Shown piece after piece: positions 50,275-59,612 of a stretch of DNA of 64,000 nucleotides; position 1 is the first letter of the stretch; each line of letters opens with the position of its first letter. The DNA is from Brevibacillus sp. DP1.3A. Lineage in GTDB: Bacteria; Bacillota; Bacilli; Brevibacillales; Brevibacillaceae. Location of the stretch: positions 6,142,501 through 6,206,500 of the forward strand of contig NZ_CP085876.1 in assembly GCF_013284245.2 (NCBI RefSeq), given 5' to 3'. Made by a program: the position numbers and the translations under genes. The notes beneath the pieces were generated by a model. It was not told the origin of the DNA and searched no databases. It saw only the letters and a list, made by a program, of their open reading frames with translations.

Positions 50275-51942
50275 TTACTGATAAGACTCGTAGTATTCAC
50301 GAATAGCCGCAACAATGGCTTTCGCGATTTTATCTTGGAATGCCGAATTCGTCAGCTGCGCATTCTCCTGTGGATTGGAGAGGAAGCCAGTTTCGGTCAA
50401 CACAGCAGGCATTTTCGTGTTTTTGATCACATAAAAGCCGCTCTGCTTGACGCCTCGATCCGGGAACTGCGTTGCCCCACGCAAATGTTTATGTACCACT
50501 TGGGCAAAGTCTTTGCTGTTTTCATTATAATAGAAAGTTTCTGTTCCTGCAGCCGTCGGTTTCGGGAATGCGTTGGCATGCATAGACAAGAACAAGTCGG
50601 CATCTAACTCATTGGCAAAAGCGGCACGCTCTGACAGTTCATAAAACACATCCGTCGTGCGGACGGGAACGACTTGAAACTCTGGATATTGCTTCAGCAA
50701 AGCCACAATCTTATTAGAGACAGCCAAATTGTAATCTTTTTCATTGTTGCCAGTGGAGCCCTTCGTGCCTGGGTCTTTTCCTCCATGACCGGCATCAACG
50801 ACGATCAGGTAGCCTGTTTTCTTCGGTTTTGGCGTCAATTTTACTTCGATACCGTCTTTCGTGTAAGCCAGCTCATACGTGCTCTTTTGGTTTAGCTCAA
50901 TAACGACGCGAACCGTGTCAGGAGATGCACTGTATTGGCTGTAACGCAGGTTAGCGATGAGAGGTTCTTCTTTCGCTTGTTCTGCCTGATTCAGTTCGTC
51001 AGAATCTGAATCTGAATCTGAATCTGTGCCTTGGTCTTCATCATCAGCAGAGGCTACTTCCTCAGATTCGCCTACGCTATCGTTTTTCTCGTCTTGACGT
51101 TTTAGATCTTCGATTAAATCATCATCCAATGCTGTTTGTGGGAGATCCAAGACGATCCGATGAGGACCTGTCATCACAAAGGACTGAGGAATGACAGGTA
51201 TAGTCGTTTCAATACGAACACGGTCGCCGTCCTCAGATACATCTTTCAAAATATTGAGGCGATCGATCTCAACCTGATTATTTTTCTTGTCCCACGCAAA
51301 TGACCCTCCAAGCTCGTCCTCCAATTGACGTAATGGGAGAACCAACTGATCATCAATCGTCATCCCGCGCTCAGGTCTTTTCCACGCAAAGCCTTTTTGT
51401 CCCACTTGCTCAGCTACAGCCTGTGCGGACGCGTACATCGTGTCTTCCACTTGATACAGCTTGATCGGCTGGGTTGGTGCCTTGCCATTCAGCTTGACCT
51501 GTGGTGTTTCGTTCGCAATGACAGTTCGTGTGCTGTTGTCCCACCCGACTGTAACACCAAGTGACTCCCCGACAAAACGCAGTGGCAGCAGCATACGCTT
51601 TTGTGAAATAACAGGCGGCGTATCGAGCTTCACTTGTTTGCCGTTCAACACTGCTGTACGGGAGTCAAGTGTAAGGGAGAGCTGCTGTGTGCCTCTGGAA
51701 ATGACAGCTGTTCGAGTAGCGTCATTCCAATCCACTTTTGCACCTAGCCCTTCGGCGATGACACGGACGGGAACCAACGTGCGTCCATTCTTGATGACTG
51801 GCGGCACTTCAGCATTCACTGCTTGTCCACCAATCATGAGATTGACAGCCTCCTCTGAGGCACTGCTTGCTGCAACCGCCCAACCGGGGATTAGCAGCAG
51901 GACCAGCAGCGCAAAAAGCAGAGGGTAAAATCGTCTCTTCAT
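50275..51942 (-). CDS. N-acetylmuramoyl-L-alanine amidase, multi-domain
   Basis: The 555-aa secreted enzyme has a signal peptide (LLFALLVLLLIPGWAVAA). Two copper-amine-oxidase-like modules follow (GRTLVPVRVIAEGLGAKVDWND; KRMLLPLRFVGESLGVTVGWDN), with a degenerate third. Then come an AMIN-like domain, an acidic Ser-Asp linker, and a zinc Amidase_3 domain with VDAGHGGKDPGTKG, GNNEKDYNL, LSMHANAF and TETGFLSN. It cleaves the stem peptide from muramic acid in peptidoglycan. Confidence 0.92.
   Translation of the reverse strand: MKRRFYPLLFALLVLLLIPGWAVAASSASEEAVNLMIGGQAVNAEVPPVIKNGRTLVPVRVIAEGLGAKVDWNDATRTAVISRGTQQLSLTLDSRTAVLNGKQVKLDTPPVISQKRMLLPLRFVGESLGVTVGWDNSTRTVIANETPQVKLNGKAPTQPIKLYQVEDTMYASAQAVAEQVGQKGFAWKRPERGMTIDDQLVLPLRQLEDELGGSFAWDKKNNQVEIDRLNILKDVSEDGDRVRIETTIPVIPQSFVMTGPHRIVLDLPQTALDDDLIEDLKRQDEKNDSVGESEEVASADDEDQGTDSDSDSDSDELNQAEQAKEEPLIANLRYSQYSASPDTVRVVIELNQKSTYELAYTKDGIEVKLTPKPKKTGYLIVVDAGHGGKDPGTKGSTGNNEKDYNLAVSNKIVALLKQYPEFQVVPVRTTDVFYELSERAAFANELDADLFLSMHANAFPKPTAAGTETFYYNENSKDFAQVVHKHLRGATQFPDRGVKQSGFYVIKNTKMPAVLTETGFLSNPQENAQLTNSAFQDKIAKAIVAAIREYYESYQ
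51002..51025. repeat. Hexanucleotide microsatellite (GAATCT x4) in the amidase gene
   Basis: It encodes the Ser-Asp run of the linker. Unit length six keeps the frame, so slippage would only change linker length. Confidence 0.85.
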
Positions 51943-52061
51943 CCTGACCTCCTCCGTGATGTCTGTTTTCTTCGTTATGTGGCGTCAGCCAATGTGCAAC
52001 GTTCACCATTCTATTAGACGCTAGATGATCTGTAAAGTTTATAGTCTTTTGGTACCAAAAT

Positions 52062-52099
52062 GAAAAGACCGCCTCCGCAAGCCCGCGAGACAGTCTTTA
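52062..52099 (-). terminator. Terminator of the 158-aa gene
   Basis: The stem AAGACTGTCTCGCGGGC / GAGGCGGTCTTTTC (imperfect) lies after the stop codon on the minus strand. Confidence 0.65.
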
Positions 52100-52112
52100 T
52101 AACTGATATTTG

Positions 52113-52589
52113 TTATCGAAAAAATCCCCTTCTCTCTTGCCTACTTACTTCTTGAACCGGTTTTTTTATCATGTTCAAGCCACCGTTGGCAAGAAATTGC
52201 TGTATCAGCGAAATCACAGCTGGATTTGACAGCACCTTAATGGAGTCAGCTACCTTTGGGTTTTTCAATTGGGGAATAGCGTCGCCTAGATACGGTAAAA
52301 GCGGCAGTAAATCTTCGATAGAAATAGCAGGCTTTTGTGGTTGGGGTACAGCTTCCACTTGAGCGGTATTCCGTCGTCCTCCAAACAGCAGACCTCGACG
52401 TTCTCCTGTACTTCTTGGAGGTGCCTGTTTAAGACGCCCCAGTGTATTCTTCATATCCTGTAGCTCCTGTCGCACCTGACTCATTTCTCTCATCATTTGG
52501 GCATTGTTTGAATGCTGTGCATCCGCAAGTTTGTTGATCGATTCTTGCAAAGTGCCCCTAGGGACAGCCTGCTTCTTTTTCGCTTTCAT
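52113..52589 (-). CDS. Basic coiled-coil protein of unknown function
   Basis: The 158-aa product has a basic N-terminus, a coiled coil (AQMMREMSQVRQELQDMKNTLGRL), a basic linker, and a C-terminal helical part (IEDLLPLLPYLGDAI..ADSIKVLSNPAVISLIQQFLANGG). No family is recognised with certainty. The ATG is 18 nt from the only good ribosome site (GGAGGT), so an upstream non-standard start is possible. It follows the spoVIF-like gene and may be a spore protein. Confidence 0.6.
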   Translation of the reverse strand: MKAKKKQAVPRGTLQESINKLADAQHSNNAQMMREMSQVRQELQDMKNTLGRLKQAPPRSTGERRGLLFGGRRNTAQVEAVPQPQKPAISIEDLLPLLPYLGDAIPQLKNPKVADSIKVLSNPAVISLIQQFLANGGLNMIKKPVQEVSRQERRGFFR

Positions 52590-52630
52590 TTTCTCAACGA
52601 TAATCCCACCTCCCGCCTCACTCTACCCCC

Positions 52631-52888
52631 TTATCTAAACCGTTTTTTTATATTATCCAAATCCTTTGCAGTGACACCTTTTTTCGAAAGCTTATTCAAC
52701 AGACTTCCGACATTTTCTGTTTTCTGCATCTGACGAAACTGCGCAGCATAACTGTTAACCTCTTGCTCGGTCAATTTTTTCCCTGACTTTCTGGCCATTT
52801 CACGAATGACTTCCTTGATTCCCGCATCCGTCCTCAGCTTTTCCTTAGGAATTGATTTTACAATGTTGAGCAAAGAACCAATATCCAT
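52631..52888 (-). CDS. Small protein resembling stage VI sporulation protein F
   Basis: The 85-aa helical protein has VIREMARKSGKKLTEQEVNSYAAQF and GSLLNKLSKKGVTAKDLD. This pattern recalls SpoVIF (a coat/germination regulator), but overall similarity by eye is modest. The start follows TAGGGGGG. It is 41 nt before the 158-aa gene. Confidence 0.5.
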   Translation of the reverse strand: MDIGSLLNIVKSIPKEKLRTDAGIKEVIREMARKSGKKLTEQEVNSYAAQFRQMQKTENVGSLLNKLSKKGVTAKDLDNIKKRFR

Positions 52889-52972
52889 CCATATCCCCCC
52901 TAGTTGCAGTTAGTTCCTTTTTACTCTATGTAGCCAAGGGCGTAATGGATTGGTCATTTGTCCATGAGACTG

Positions 52973-53013
52973 AAAAAAAGAAGAGGGACACGAAAATAGC
53001 CCTCTTCTCCTGC
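52973..53013 (-). terminator. Terminator of oligopeptide-binding protein gene 1
   Basis: The stem GAAGAGGGCTA / TGTCCCTCTTC (imperfect) is followed by TTTTTTTC on the minus strand. Confidence 0.8.
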
Positions 53014-53017
53014 ATTC

Positions 53018-54613
53018 TTATTTTTTTGTGATGTCCGCATATTTGAAGTCAATATCCCCAAACCCATCCATCACTACATCTTTCAAATTCTCGTTCTGCA
53101 CCCAAGAGTTCGCGTAGAAGTAGATTGGCATGATTGGCATTTCATCCATCAGGATTTGCTCAGCCTGCATGAGAATTGCTTTACGCTTCTCTGGGTCTTG
53201 CTCCAGAGCAGATTGGTTCAGGAGCTCCTTGTACTTTGGATTTTCCCAACGTGTATCGTTATTTCCGTCGTCTTTTTCCTGGAACATTTCCAAGAAGTTG
53301 ATGGGATCATTGAAGTCACCCAGCCAGCCTCCACGAGCGATTTGATAATTACCTTCGTGTACGTCTTCTAAGTATACCTTCCACTCTGAATTTTTGAGCT
53401 TGATATCTACGCCGAGGTTTTTCTTCCATTGATCCTGAATTTCTTCTGCGATCTTTTTATGGCCTTCGGATGTGTTGAAGGAGAGTGTGATTGACGGAAG
53501 TTTGGAGATACCCTCTTCCTTCATACCTTCTACCAGTAATTTCTTTGCAACTTCGAGGTCATTATCTTTGAAGTAACCGTCTTTGTTCAACGCCATGCTC
53601 GGTGGTACATAGCCTGTTGCAGGTACTTGACCAGCTTTCATGATATCGGCGGTGATGCTTTCACGATTAATTGCATAAGCGAACGCCTTACGAATTTTTG
53701 CGTTGGTAAAAGGCGCTTGCTCTGTATTGAAACGGTAAAAGTAGGCACCGGCGATTGGTTGTGTCTTCAAGATGCCCGTTTCCCTCAAAACCGGAAGTGC
53801 GTCGATTGGCAGCGAGGACATTGGAGCACCCGCCCAATCCAGTTCGTCGTTATCAAACAAGGACAATTCCGTATTCTCATCTTCTATCATGGAGAATTCG
53901 ATCTTATCCAACTTTACATTGGCTTTATCCCAGTACTTCTCGTTTTTTACGACAGTCAGATTGCTCTTGTGTTTCCAAGTTTCCATTTTGAATGGTCCGT
54001 TGCCAACAACCGTCTTAGCCTCGTCAGCCCATTTTTTGTTGCCTTCGACTACCTTCTTGTTCACAGGGAAGTATGTTTTAAAAGCAACCAGCTCCGGGAA
54101 AAATGGTGTCGGGTTTGTCAGTTCCACGTTTAGCGTCTTATCGTCAATCGCCTTTACCCCAACGTCTCCCGCCTTGCCGGTCCCTTTGTTGAAGTCTTCT
54201 GCACCTTTCACATAATACAACTGGTAGGCGTAGTTAGATGCTGTCTTTGGATCGAGTGCACGTTTCCAAGCATATTCGAAGTCACGTGCCGTTACTGGAT
54301 CGCCGTTGCTCCATTTAGCTTCACGAATCTTGAAAGTATAAGTCTTCCCATCCTTAGAAACGGTATAGCTCTCTGCCGCGGCTGGGTGCACCTTACCGTC
54401 TTTTCCGAGACGTGTCAGACCTTCGAATATAGCAGTGATGATCGTGCTAGAGGTAGTATCCTCCGCAATTCCTGGGTCTGCTGTAGGCGGCTCCGATTGC
54501 AGATTTATTCTTAAAACTTTAGGTTCAGCTGCTTGGACAACACCTTCGTACCCTGTCATCATTCCACCGAAAACGAGGACTGAACTCAAAGCCAGAAAAA
54601 CACTCTTTTTCAT
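53018..54613 (-). CDS. Oligopeptide-binding protein, OppA family, without lipobox (paralogue 1)
   Basis: The product is about 531 aa from ATG 54613; ATG 54616 is adjacent. It is an SBP_bac_5 protein with RINLQSEPPTADPGIAEDTTSSTI, DFEYAWKRALDPKTASNYAYQLYY and GWLGDFNDPINFLEMF. Unlike its neighbours it has no lipobox Cys: the signal reads VFGGMMTGYEGVVQAAEP where paralogue 2 has VLGAALAGCGGG. It should be released by signal peptidase I (QAA-E) rather than anchored. Confidence 0.9.
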   Translation of the reverse strand: MKKSVFLALSSVLVFGGMMTGYEGVVQAAEPKVLRINLQSEPPTADPGIAEDTTSSTIITAIFEGLTRLGKDGKVHPAAAESYTVSKDGKTYTFKIREAKWSNGDPVTARDFEYAWKRALDPKTASNYAYQLYYVKGAEDFNKGTGKAGDVGVKAIDDKTLNVELTNPTPFFPELVAFKTYFPVNKKVVEGNKKWADEAKTVVGNGPFKMETWKHKSNLTVVKNEKYWDKANVKLDKIEFSMIEDENTELSLFDNDELDWAGAPMSSLPIDALPVLRETGILKTQPIAGAYFYRFNTEQAPFTNAKIRKAFAYAINRESITADIMKAGQVPATGYVPPSMALNKDGYFKDNDLEVAKKLLVEGMKEEGISKLPSITLSFNTSEGHKKIAEEIQDQWKKNLGVDIKLKNSEWKVYLEDVHEGNYQIARGGWLGDFNDPINFLEMFQEKDDGNNDTRWENPKYKELLNQSALEQDPEKRKAILMQAEQILMDEMPIMPIYFYANSWVQNENLKDVVMDGFGDIDFKYADITKK

Positions 54614-54698
54614 CATACACACCCCTATTTTCTTAATGAAAATCTTCCGAAAATTAGTATACATTAAAAGTGTAAAATTTTGGATATTAAATAGACAA

Positions 54699-54738
54699 AA
54701 AAAGAAGAGAGGTGAGTATAACACCGCTCTTCTTTTAC
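54699..54738 (-). terminator. Terminator of oligopeptide-binding protein gene 2
   Basis: The stem AAGAAGAGCGGTG / CACCTCTCTTC is followed by TTTTTTT on the minus strand. Confidence 0.85.
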
Positions 54739-54749
54739 AGGCACAGCTA

Positions 54750-56402
54750 TTATTTCTTTTCTGCGATATCTGCGTATTTGTAATCTACAGCCCCCAGACC
54801 ATCGATGATTACGTCTTGAACCTTGTCGTCTTTCACCCAAGATTGTGTGTAGTAGTAGATTGGCATAATTGGCATTTCATCCATCAGGATTTGCTCCGCT
54901 TGCGCCAGGATAGCTTTACGTTTTTCTGGGTCTAGCTCCAGAGCGGATTGGTTCAGGAGTTCTTTGTACTTCGGATTTTCCCAACGAGTATCGTTGTTTC
55001 CGCCGTCTTTTTCCTTGAACATTTCCAGGAAGTTGATTGGATCGTTGAAGTCACCCAACCAGCCTGCACGAGCCACTTGGTATTTACCTTGGTGTACGTC
55101 ATCCAGGTATACCTTCCACTCTTTGTTCTCGAGCTTCACGTCTACGCCCAGATTTTTCTTCCATTGGTCTTGGATTGCCTCAGCAATCTTTTTGTGACCT
55201 TCGGAAGTGTTGAAGGAGAGAGTAAGTGCCGGGAATTTGGTGAGACCCTCTTCTTTCAATCCTTCTTCGAGCAATTTCTTCGCTGCTTCGATGTCATTAT
55301 CCTTGTAGAAACCGTCTTTGTTCAGTGCCATGCTTGGTGGTACATAGCCTGTTGCAGGCAATTGACCAGCTTGCAGGATGTTGTCGATCAGGCTTTGACG
55401 ATCGATCGCATAGGCAAACGCTTTACGGATTTTTACGTTGTTAAACGGTGGTTTTTCTGTGTTGAAACGGTAGAAGTAAGTACCCGCGATTGGCTGAGTT
55501 GTCATTTTACCGGATTCTTTCAAAGCTGGGATCGCGTCTGTTGGCAACGCAGATGTTGGAGCACCTGCCCAGTGCAGTTCACCGTTTTCGTACATGGACA
55601 GCTCGGTATTCTCATCCTCTACCATGGAGAATTCGATTTTGTCCAATTTTACATTGTCTTTATCCCAGTAGTTGTCGTTTTTGGAAACTACGAGCTTGCT
55701 CTTGTGCTCCCAAGAATCCATTTTGAATGGACCGTTACCAATAACTGTTTTCGCATCGGTAGCCCATTTCTCATTGCCATCTACTACTTTTGGATTAACA
55801 GGGAAGTATGTTTTGAATGCAACCAGCTCCAGGAAGAATGGAGTTGGGTTCGCCAATTCTACTTCGAGTGTTTTATCGTCAACTGCTTTTACGCCAACTT
55901 CTTCTACTTTACCCTTGCCTTTGTTGTAGGCTTCTGCGCCCTTCACATAGTACAGTTGGTATGCATAGTTGGAAGCTGTTTTTGGATTAAGAGCGCGTTT
56001 CCACGCATATTCGAAATCTTTTGCGGATACAGGATCGCCGTTGCTCCATTTGTTATCACGGATTTTAAATGTATATTTTTTACCGTCCTCAGAAACAGTA
56101 TAGCTCTCTGCTGCTGCTGGAGCATATTTACCGTCTTTACCAACGCGAGTCAGACCTTCGAAGGTAGCTGTGATGATTGTGCTGGAAGTTGTATCTTCCG
56201 CAATACCTGGGTCAGCTGTTGGTGGCTCGGAGTGCAGGTTCAGTTTCAGTAATTTAGAGCCAGTTGCTGGTGCAGAATTTTCTGTCTTTCCTGCCGATGC
56301 ATTGCTATCTGCTGGTGCCGCCTGGTTTCCGCCACCGCATCCTGCGAGTGCCGCACCAAGAACGAGGATAGAACTCATTGCCACGAAAACATTCTTTTTC
56401 AT
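54750..56402 (-). CDS. Oligopeptide-binding lipoprotein, OppA family (paralogue 2)
   Basis: The 550-aa product has lipobox GAALAGC (Cys at 22) and the same SBP_bac_5 layout as paralogue 1, to which it is very similar over the whole length. It should bind peptides on the outer face and deliver them to an Opp/Dpp permease; no permease is encoded nearby. The start follows AAAGGGGG. Confidence 0.93.
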   Translation of the reverse strand: MKKNVFVAMSSILVLGAALAGCGGGNQAAPADSNASAGKTENSAPATGSKLLKLNLHSEPPTADPGIAEDTTSSTIITATFEGLTRVGKDGKYAPAAAESYTVSEDGKKYTFKIRDNKWSNGDPVSAKDFEYAWKRALNPKTASNYAYQLYYVKGAEAYNKGKGKVEEVGVKAVDDKTLEVELANPTPFFLELVAFKTYFPVNPKVVDGNEKWATDAKTVIGNGPFKMDSWEHKSKLVVSKNDNYWDKDNVKLDKIEFSMVEDENTELSMYENGELHWAGAPTSALPTDAIPALKESGKMTTQPIAGTYFYRFNTEKPPFNNVKIRKAFAYAIDRQSLIDNILQAGQLPATGYVPPSMALNKDGFYKDNDIEAAKKLLEEGLKEEGLTKFPALTLSFNTSEGHKKIAEAIQDQWKKNLGVDVKLENKEWKVYLDDVHQGKYQVARAGWLGDFNDPINFLEMFKEKDGGNNDTRWENPKYKELLNQSALELDPEKRKAILAQAEQILMDEMPIMPIYYYTQSWVKDDKVQDVIIDGLGAVDYKYADIAEKK

Positions 56403-56826
56403 ACAAGTAATCCCCCTTTTCTAAATCTTTTATCAATATACATGGTTTTATATATTTTTTAAATATGTTTTAGAATGATTTAATAAATTTTTATTTATTT
56501 ATAAAGAGAATTAATAAATTATAAAATATATTGATCGATAAATAAATTTTCCATAACATCCCTCCCTCGATATCTTTAAGGAAAACCGCATAATATCAAG
56601 CTTTTTCAGGGTTGAGGATTCACACCTCATTTATTGATCTATTTTTTCATTCACCCAATTTTGCCCACATTCAGTAAAGTGACAATAGTATTTTAATTAA
56701 TAATTTTATAATTTCTAATAGTATCGTTAATCCTCTGCTCGATTGTTTCTCTCTTATAAATGATTTACAAAAAAAGAAGAGTGCCGTAGCACCCTTCCTT
56801 TTTTACAACGAGTTATGCACTTTTTC
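56403..56826. other. AT-rich intergenic region between peptide-binding genes 2 and 3
   Basis: This 424-bp stretch is strongly AT-rich and holds the gene-3 terminator and presumably the gene-2 promoter. The only coding hint is an 11-codon minus-strand frame (56519-56554, MENLFIDQYIL) after GAGGGAGGG, which could be a leader peptide. Nothing else is recognised. Confidence 0.4.
56768..56806 (-). terminator. Terminator of oligopeptide-binding protein gene 3
   Basis: The stem GGAAGGGTGCTACGG / CACTCTTC (imperfect) is followed by TTTTTTTG on the minus strand. Confidence 0.75.
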
Positions 56827-58452
56827 TTATTGAATGTCTGCCCATTTCCAGTCTACGAAACCGAGACCGTCGAGTACTACACCTTTTACTTTGTCTTTTT
56901 TCACATAAGAATGAGTGTAGTAGTAGATTGGCATTGCTGGCATTTCGTCCATGAAAATGGCTTCTGCTTGTGCCAGGATTTGTTTGCGTTTTTCTGGGTC
57001 TTGTTCCAAAGCAGACTGGTTCAACAGCTCTTTGTACTTCGGATTTTCCCATTTCGTGTCGTTGTTACCGCCATCTTTGTCCTTGAACAGGTCCAAGAAC
57101 GTGTATGGATCGTTGTAGTCACCAGTCCAGCTAGAACGTGCGATTTGGAATTTACCTTGGTTTACATCTTCCAAGAATACTTTCCATTCTTTGTTCTCCA
57201 GCTTAATGTCTACGCCGAGTGCTTTTTTCCATTGGTCTTGGATCGCTTCGGCAATTTTCTTGTGACCTTCAGACGTGTTGAAGGAAAGTGTCAGGGTCGG
57301 CATTTTCGTAATGCCTTCTTCCTTCATACCTTCTTCCAGCAATTTTTTCGCTACTTCTACATCGCCGTCTTTGAAGTACGGGCTTGTTGCCACTGCCATT
57401 GTTGGCGGGATCAGACCCATAGCTGGTTCTTGGTTTGCTTGCGTGATGTTGTCGATGATAGATTTACGATCGATTGCATAAGCAAACGCCTTACGGATTT
57501 TCGCGTTGTTGAACGGCGGAACTTCCGTATTGAATTTGTACATGTACGTACCCGCGATCGGGCGTGTTTGCATTTGACCGGATTCTTTCAATGCAGGAAT
57601 CGCATCGGTAGGAAGTGCGCTCAAAGGTGCTCCGGACCAATCCAAATCATCATTGTCGAACATAGACAGCTCTGTATTTGCATCTTCAACCATGGAGAAG
57701 TTGAGTTTGTCGAGTTTTACAACGTCTTTATCCCAGTAGGTATCGCTCTTCACGAGAACCAATTTGCTCTTATGTTCCCATGTTTCCATTTTGAATGGAC
57801 CGTTACCTACGTGTGTAGCTGCTTCGCCCGCCCATTTATCGCTGCCTTCCACTACTTTTTGGTTAACTGGGTAGTACGTATAGAACGCAGTCAGCTCCAA
57901 GAAGAATGGGGTTGGGTTTTTCAAAGTCACGACGAGTGTTTTATCGTCTGTCGCTTTTACGCCAACATCATCAGCTTTTGCTTTGCCCTTGTTGTATTCT
58001 TCTGCGTTTTTCAGGTAATACAATTGGTAGGAGTAGTTAGATGCTGTCTTCGGATCGAGCGCTCGCTTCCAAGCGAATTCGAAATCTTTTGCAGTAACTG
58101 GCTCTCCATTGCTCCATTTGCTGTCACGCAGGGTAAATGTATAAGTAAGACCATCTTGGGATACGTCAATTTTTTCTGCTACAGATGGTTGTGGTTTGCC
58201 ATCTTCGCCAATACGAGTGAGACCATCAAATGTTGCACGCAGAACCGCACTGGAAGTAGAATCCTCAGCCAATGCAGGGTCAGCAGTTGGTGGCTCGGAC
58301 ATCATGTTCATTCTCAATTCTTTAGGTCCACTTGTTTGCTCACCAGCAGGTTTGTTACCTTGCTCGCCTGCTTTCTCGCCGCCGCCACAACCTGCCAGCG
58401 CCGCACTCAAAACTAGGATAGAACTCATTGCTGCAAAAACGCTTTTTTTCAC
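56827..58452 (-). CDS. Oligopeptide-binding lipoprotein, OppA family (paralogue 3)
   Basis: The 541-aa product starts at GTG 58452, after GGGGGTC. Its lipobox is SAALAGC, and it has the SBP_bac_5 motifs MMSEPPTADPALAEDSTSSAV and SSWTGDYNDPYTFLDLF. It is clearly a paralogue of genes 1, 2 and 4, with its own terminator and probably its own promoter. Confidence 0.93.
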   Translation of the reverse strand: MKKSVFAAMSSILVLSAALAGCGGGEKAGEQGNKPAGEQTSGPKELRMNMMSEPPTADPALAEDSTSSAVLRATFDGLTRIGEDGKPQPSVAEKIDVSQDGLTYTFTLRDSKWSNGEPVTAKDFEFAWKRALDPKTASNYSYQLYYLKNAEEYNKGKAKADDVGVKATDDKTLVVTLKNPTPFFLELTAFYTYYPVNQKVVEGSDKWAGEAATHVGNGPFKMETWEHKSKLVLVKSDTYWDKDVVKLDKLNFSMVEDANTELSMFDNDDLDWSGAPLSALPTDAIPALKESGQMQTRPIAGTYMYKFNTEVPPFNNAKIRKAFAYAIDRKSIIDNITQANQEPAMGLIPPTMAVATSPYFKDGDVEVAKKLLEEGMKEEGITKMPTLTLSFNTSEGHKKIAEAIQDQWKKALGVDIKLENKEWKVFLEDVNQGKFQIARSSWTGDYNDPYTFLDLFKDKDGGNNDTKWENPKYKELLNQSALEQDPEKRKQILAQAEAIFMDEMPAMPIYYYTHSYVKKDKVKGVVLDGLGFVDWKWADIQ

Positions 58453-58650
58453 GGTGTTGACCCCCTTTTTTCTATCGGTAATACTTCATTGAAAGCTACT
58501 CCACAAATATACTGCATTTTTAGTAATATTGAAGACATTTTAAGTAAAATTAATTATGTTTTATTCAAACATCAAATTCTATTAAAGGAAATAAATTTGG
58601 TATTTTCATCATGAAGAAGTATGCCTCGTACATAAAAATTTATGCAGCAT

Positions 58651-58690
58651 GAAAACAACCCCTCCAGCCAGAAGGCGAAGGGGTTCACTA
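58651..58690 (-). terminator. Terminator of the AraC-type gene
   Basis: The stem AACCCCTTC / GGAGGGGTT is followed by GTTTTC on the minus strand, next to the stop codon. Confidence 0.7.
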
Positions 58691-58693
58691 TGA

Positions 58694-59497
58694 TTAAATA
58701 TGGGCTCGTCGATACTCGTTCGGTGCTACACCGACGATTGCTCGAAAATCTCGAATGAAGTGAGAGTGATCGTAGTAGCCAAGAGAGGTAGACAGGTCCA
58801 GCCAATCTTGGACCGTTCCCTGGTCAATCTGCTCTGCCGCCTCATGCAGTCTGTATCGTTGGATGACCGACTTCGGGCTAACGCCTACGTACCGATCAAA
58901 TAAACGCTGCATCGTCCGCAAGTTCATTCCGGTCAACTGTACCGCATCCTCGACCTTGAGTACGGCTCGATCTGCCTGGATCATCCTGACGATTTCACTG
59001 ATGCGCGCTACATTCGGGTCAGGCTTCGGCAAATGTTCGAATAGAAAGGCTTCTACCGTTTTCACCATTTGCTGATCATCTGGCAAGCTCAGCACTTCTT
59101 TCTCAAGCTGCTCGGTTGCAACACCAAATACGGCTTCCAGACTCGTAGAAGTGCCACTCAGCTTTGATACCGGGGCATTCAGAAACGGATAAAAACCTCC
59201 GGGCTTGAATTTCACACCGAAAACGTGACCGTGTCCCTCTAATAGATGCGAGGAAGTCGTGCGTGCTACACCAAAAATGCCCGTTGCTCCTTTTTCAAAC
59301 ACCAGATTCACATTGGGATGAGCCAATACCGTTTGCGAGTGAGGCAGTTCTGTACGCAAATCCCACCGGACGACCCAGTAGTGCTGCACGAAGTAGCTAA
59401 TTTCGGCAGATGGCTCGTATCTATCTAGCGAAAATTTCTTCTGTCCAATCATGGCATGCAGTACACCCTTTGGGAACTTGGCAGTCTGATTTTCCAA
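58694..59497 (-). CDS. AraC-family regulator with DUF6597-like sensor domain
   Basis: The 267-aa product starts at TTG 59497, six nt after an AGGAGG site. The N-terminal domain has ISYFVQHYWVVRWDLR, VLAHPNVNLVFEKG and GHVFGVKFKPGGFYPFL. The C-terminal HTH_18 has NLRTMQRLFDRYVGVSPKSVIQRYRLHEA and LGYYDHSHFIRDFRAIVGVAPNEYR. It is divergent from the SRPBCC gene, which it may control. Confidence 0.88.
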   Translation of the reverse strand: MENQTAKFPKGVLHAMIGQKKFSLDRYEPSAEISYFVQHYWVVRWDLRTELPHSQTVLAHPNVNLVFEKGATGIFGVARTTSSHLLEGHGHVFGVKFKPGGFYPFLNAPVSKLSGTSTSLEAVFGVATEQLEKEVLSLPDDQQMVKTVEAFLFEHLPKPDPNVARISEIVRMIQADRAVLKVEDAVQLTGMNLRTMQRLFDRYVGVSPKSVIQRYRLHEAAEQIDQGTVQDWLDLSTSLGYYDHSHFIRDFRAIVGVAPNEYRRAHI

Positions 59498-59612
59498 GGC
59501 GCGCCTCCTGTCGTGTTTTTACAATACACACTACCGAATTCTTCTTATAGTAAGAGTAGTAGTTGGGAGACTTGATTACAATTCCCAAATGAAAAAATCA
59601 GGGGGTAAAACG

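Noticed and set aside
54948..56252. Long plus-strand frame (434 codons) opposite an oligopeptide-binding gene
   Set aside because: Cys/Phe/Val-rich antisense shadow; the minus-strand frame is a clear OppA-family protein.
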